Shown piece after piece: positions 12,814 through 13,235 of a stretch of DNA of 13,235 bases (positions are counted from its first letter, which is position 1; the number at the start of each line of letters is the position of its first letter). A program made the translations under genes and the position numbers. The stretch covers positions 1 through 13,235 of the forward strand of contig JAZLAK010000020.1 in assembly GCA_045613165.1 (NCBI GenBank), in the 5' to 3' direction. The notes under the pieces are model-generated. The model did not search any database. It was given only the letters and a program-made list of their open reading frames with translations, and had not been told where the DNA came from. Source of the stretch: UMGS1124 sp045613165 (GTDB lineage Bacteria > Bacillota_I > Bacilli_A > RF39 > UBA660).

Positions 12814-13235
12814 ATGAATAGAAGACAAAAGATAATAGTAAGTGTAACAGGAATATTTTTAGTACTTTTATTACTAGTTGGTTTGACATATGCATACTTC
12901 TTAACTAATATAACTGGTAATAATAAAGATAAATCCATTTCAGTTAGTACTGCTAATTTAGCGGTTGTTTATGGTGGAGATGATAGTTCTATTATTGGTG
13001 AAGGGGAAAAGATAATACCAGGTAAAACTTTTGCACCAAAAACATTTACAGTAACAAATCAAGGTAATGCAATAACTGATTATGTAGTAGTAATAGAAAT
13101 ATTAGAAGGAACATCTACATTTGAATCAAATGACTTCACATATACATTAACATGCGAATCAGGATGTGATGGAGTAGATACTGCAACAACATTTCCAATA
13201 AGTGGTGGAATATTAGTTGGAAACAATATTGATGT
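12814..13235 (+). CDS. SipW/TasA-type exported surface protein, 5' part
   Basis: The first 140 codons are visible; the frame is open at the window end. The protein starts MNRRQKIIVSVTG with a hydrophobic stretch ending in LTYAYF at 24-29, the pattern of SipW-dependent signal peptides known from TasA/CalY-type proteins. The following KSISVSTANLAVVYG, PGKTFAPKTFTVTNQGNA and DYVVVIEIL at about 90-98 resemble the beta-sandwich of that group, whose members can form extracellular fibres. Cys114 and Cys118 (C-ESG-C) may pair. The RBS AAAAAGGAGG (12795-12804) is strong. Codon use is A-ending, like the fragment at 1-266. The poly-G element directly upstream may switch its expression. Exact function unknown. 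Confidence 0.85.
   Translation, partial: MNRRQKIIVSVTGIFLVLLLLVGLTYAYFLTNITGNNKDKSISVSTANLAVVYGGDDSSIIGEGEKIIPGKTFAPKTFTVTNQGNAITDYVVVIEILEGTSTFESNDFTYTLTCESGCDGVDTATTFPISGGILVGNNID

Overview
This window looks like chromosomal DNA of a very AT-rich, low-GC Gram-positive bacterium, in the style of uncultured gut Bacilli related to the RF39/Erysipelotrichia-Mollicutes side. That placement is an inference from composition and gene content. Supporting points are strongly A/T-ending codons, Firmicute gene neighbourhoods (lepB/rbgA/rnhB, ftsY/ylxM, recU/ponA, engB), and short intergenic gaps with intrinsic terminators. The organism makes peptidoglycan (a bifunctional class A PBP and RecU are present), so it is not a wall-less mollicute. 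The genetic code appears standard: TGG encodes Trp and a TGA ends the second pilin gene at 12385-12387.

Layout. Positions 1-266 are the 3' end of a probable surface protein gene, followed by a strong terminator. lepB (337-867, signal peptidase I) follows with its own promoter and terminator. Next is an accessory-looking block: an unknown 488-residue protein with an HEPN-like Rx4H motif (955-2421), a RhuM-family protein (2545-3546) and a small nucleoside-deoxyribosyltransferase-like protein (3562-3993). It runs with a one-base overlap into the housekeeping run rbgA-rnhB-ftsY-ylxM (3993-6745), which covers 50S assembly, RNA removal from DNA and SRP-dependent membrane targeting. Two back-to-back terminators at 6735-6790 separate it from the convergent recU-ponA operon on the minus strand (10162 down to 6791).

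Divergent from recU is a plus-strand group: engB, a HAD-family nucleotidase and two tandem type IV prepilin-like genes sharing a cysteine layout (10274-12387). A 426-base gap follows (12388-12813). It holds a candidate small RNA unit (promoter-like sequence, locally GC-richer segment, terminator at 12630-12660). It also holds a striking element: a run of ten G next to a GC-rich hairpin, inside a 12-bp inverted repeat, just upstream of a surface protein gene with a SipW/TasA-type signal peptide that runs off the window.

The parts worth a second look are the poly-G/inverted-repeat element (possible phase switch or assembly artefact), the three-gene accessory block between lepB and rbgA (possible defence or toxin module), the unassigned RNA candidate, and the paired Cys-containing pilins.
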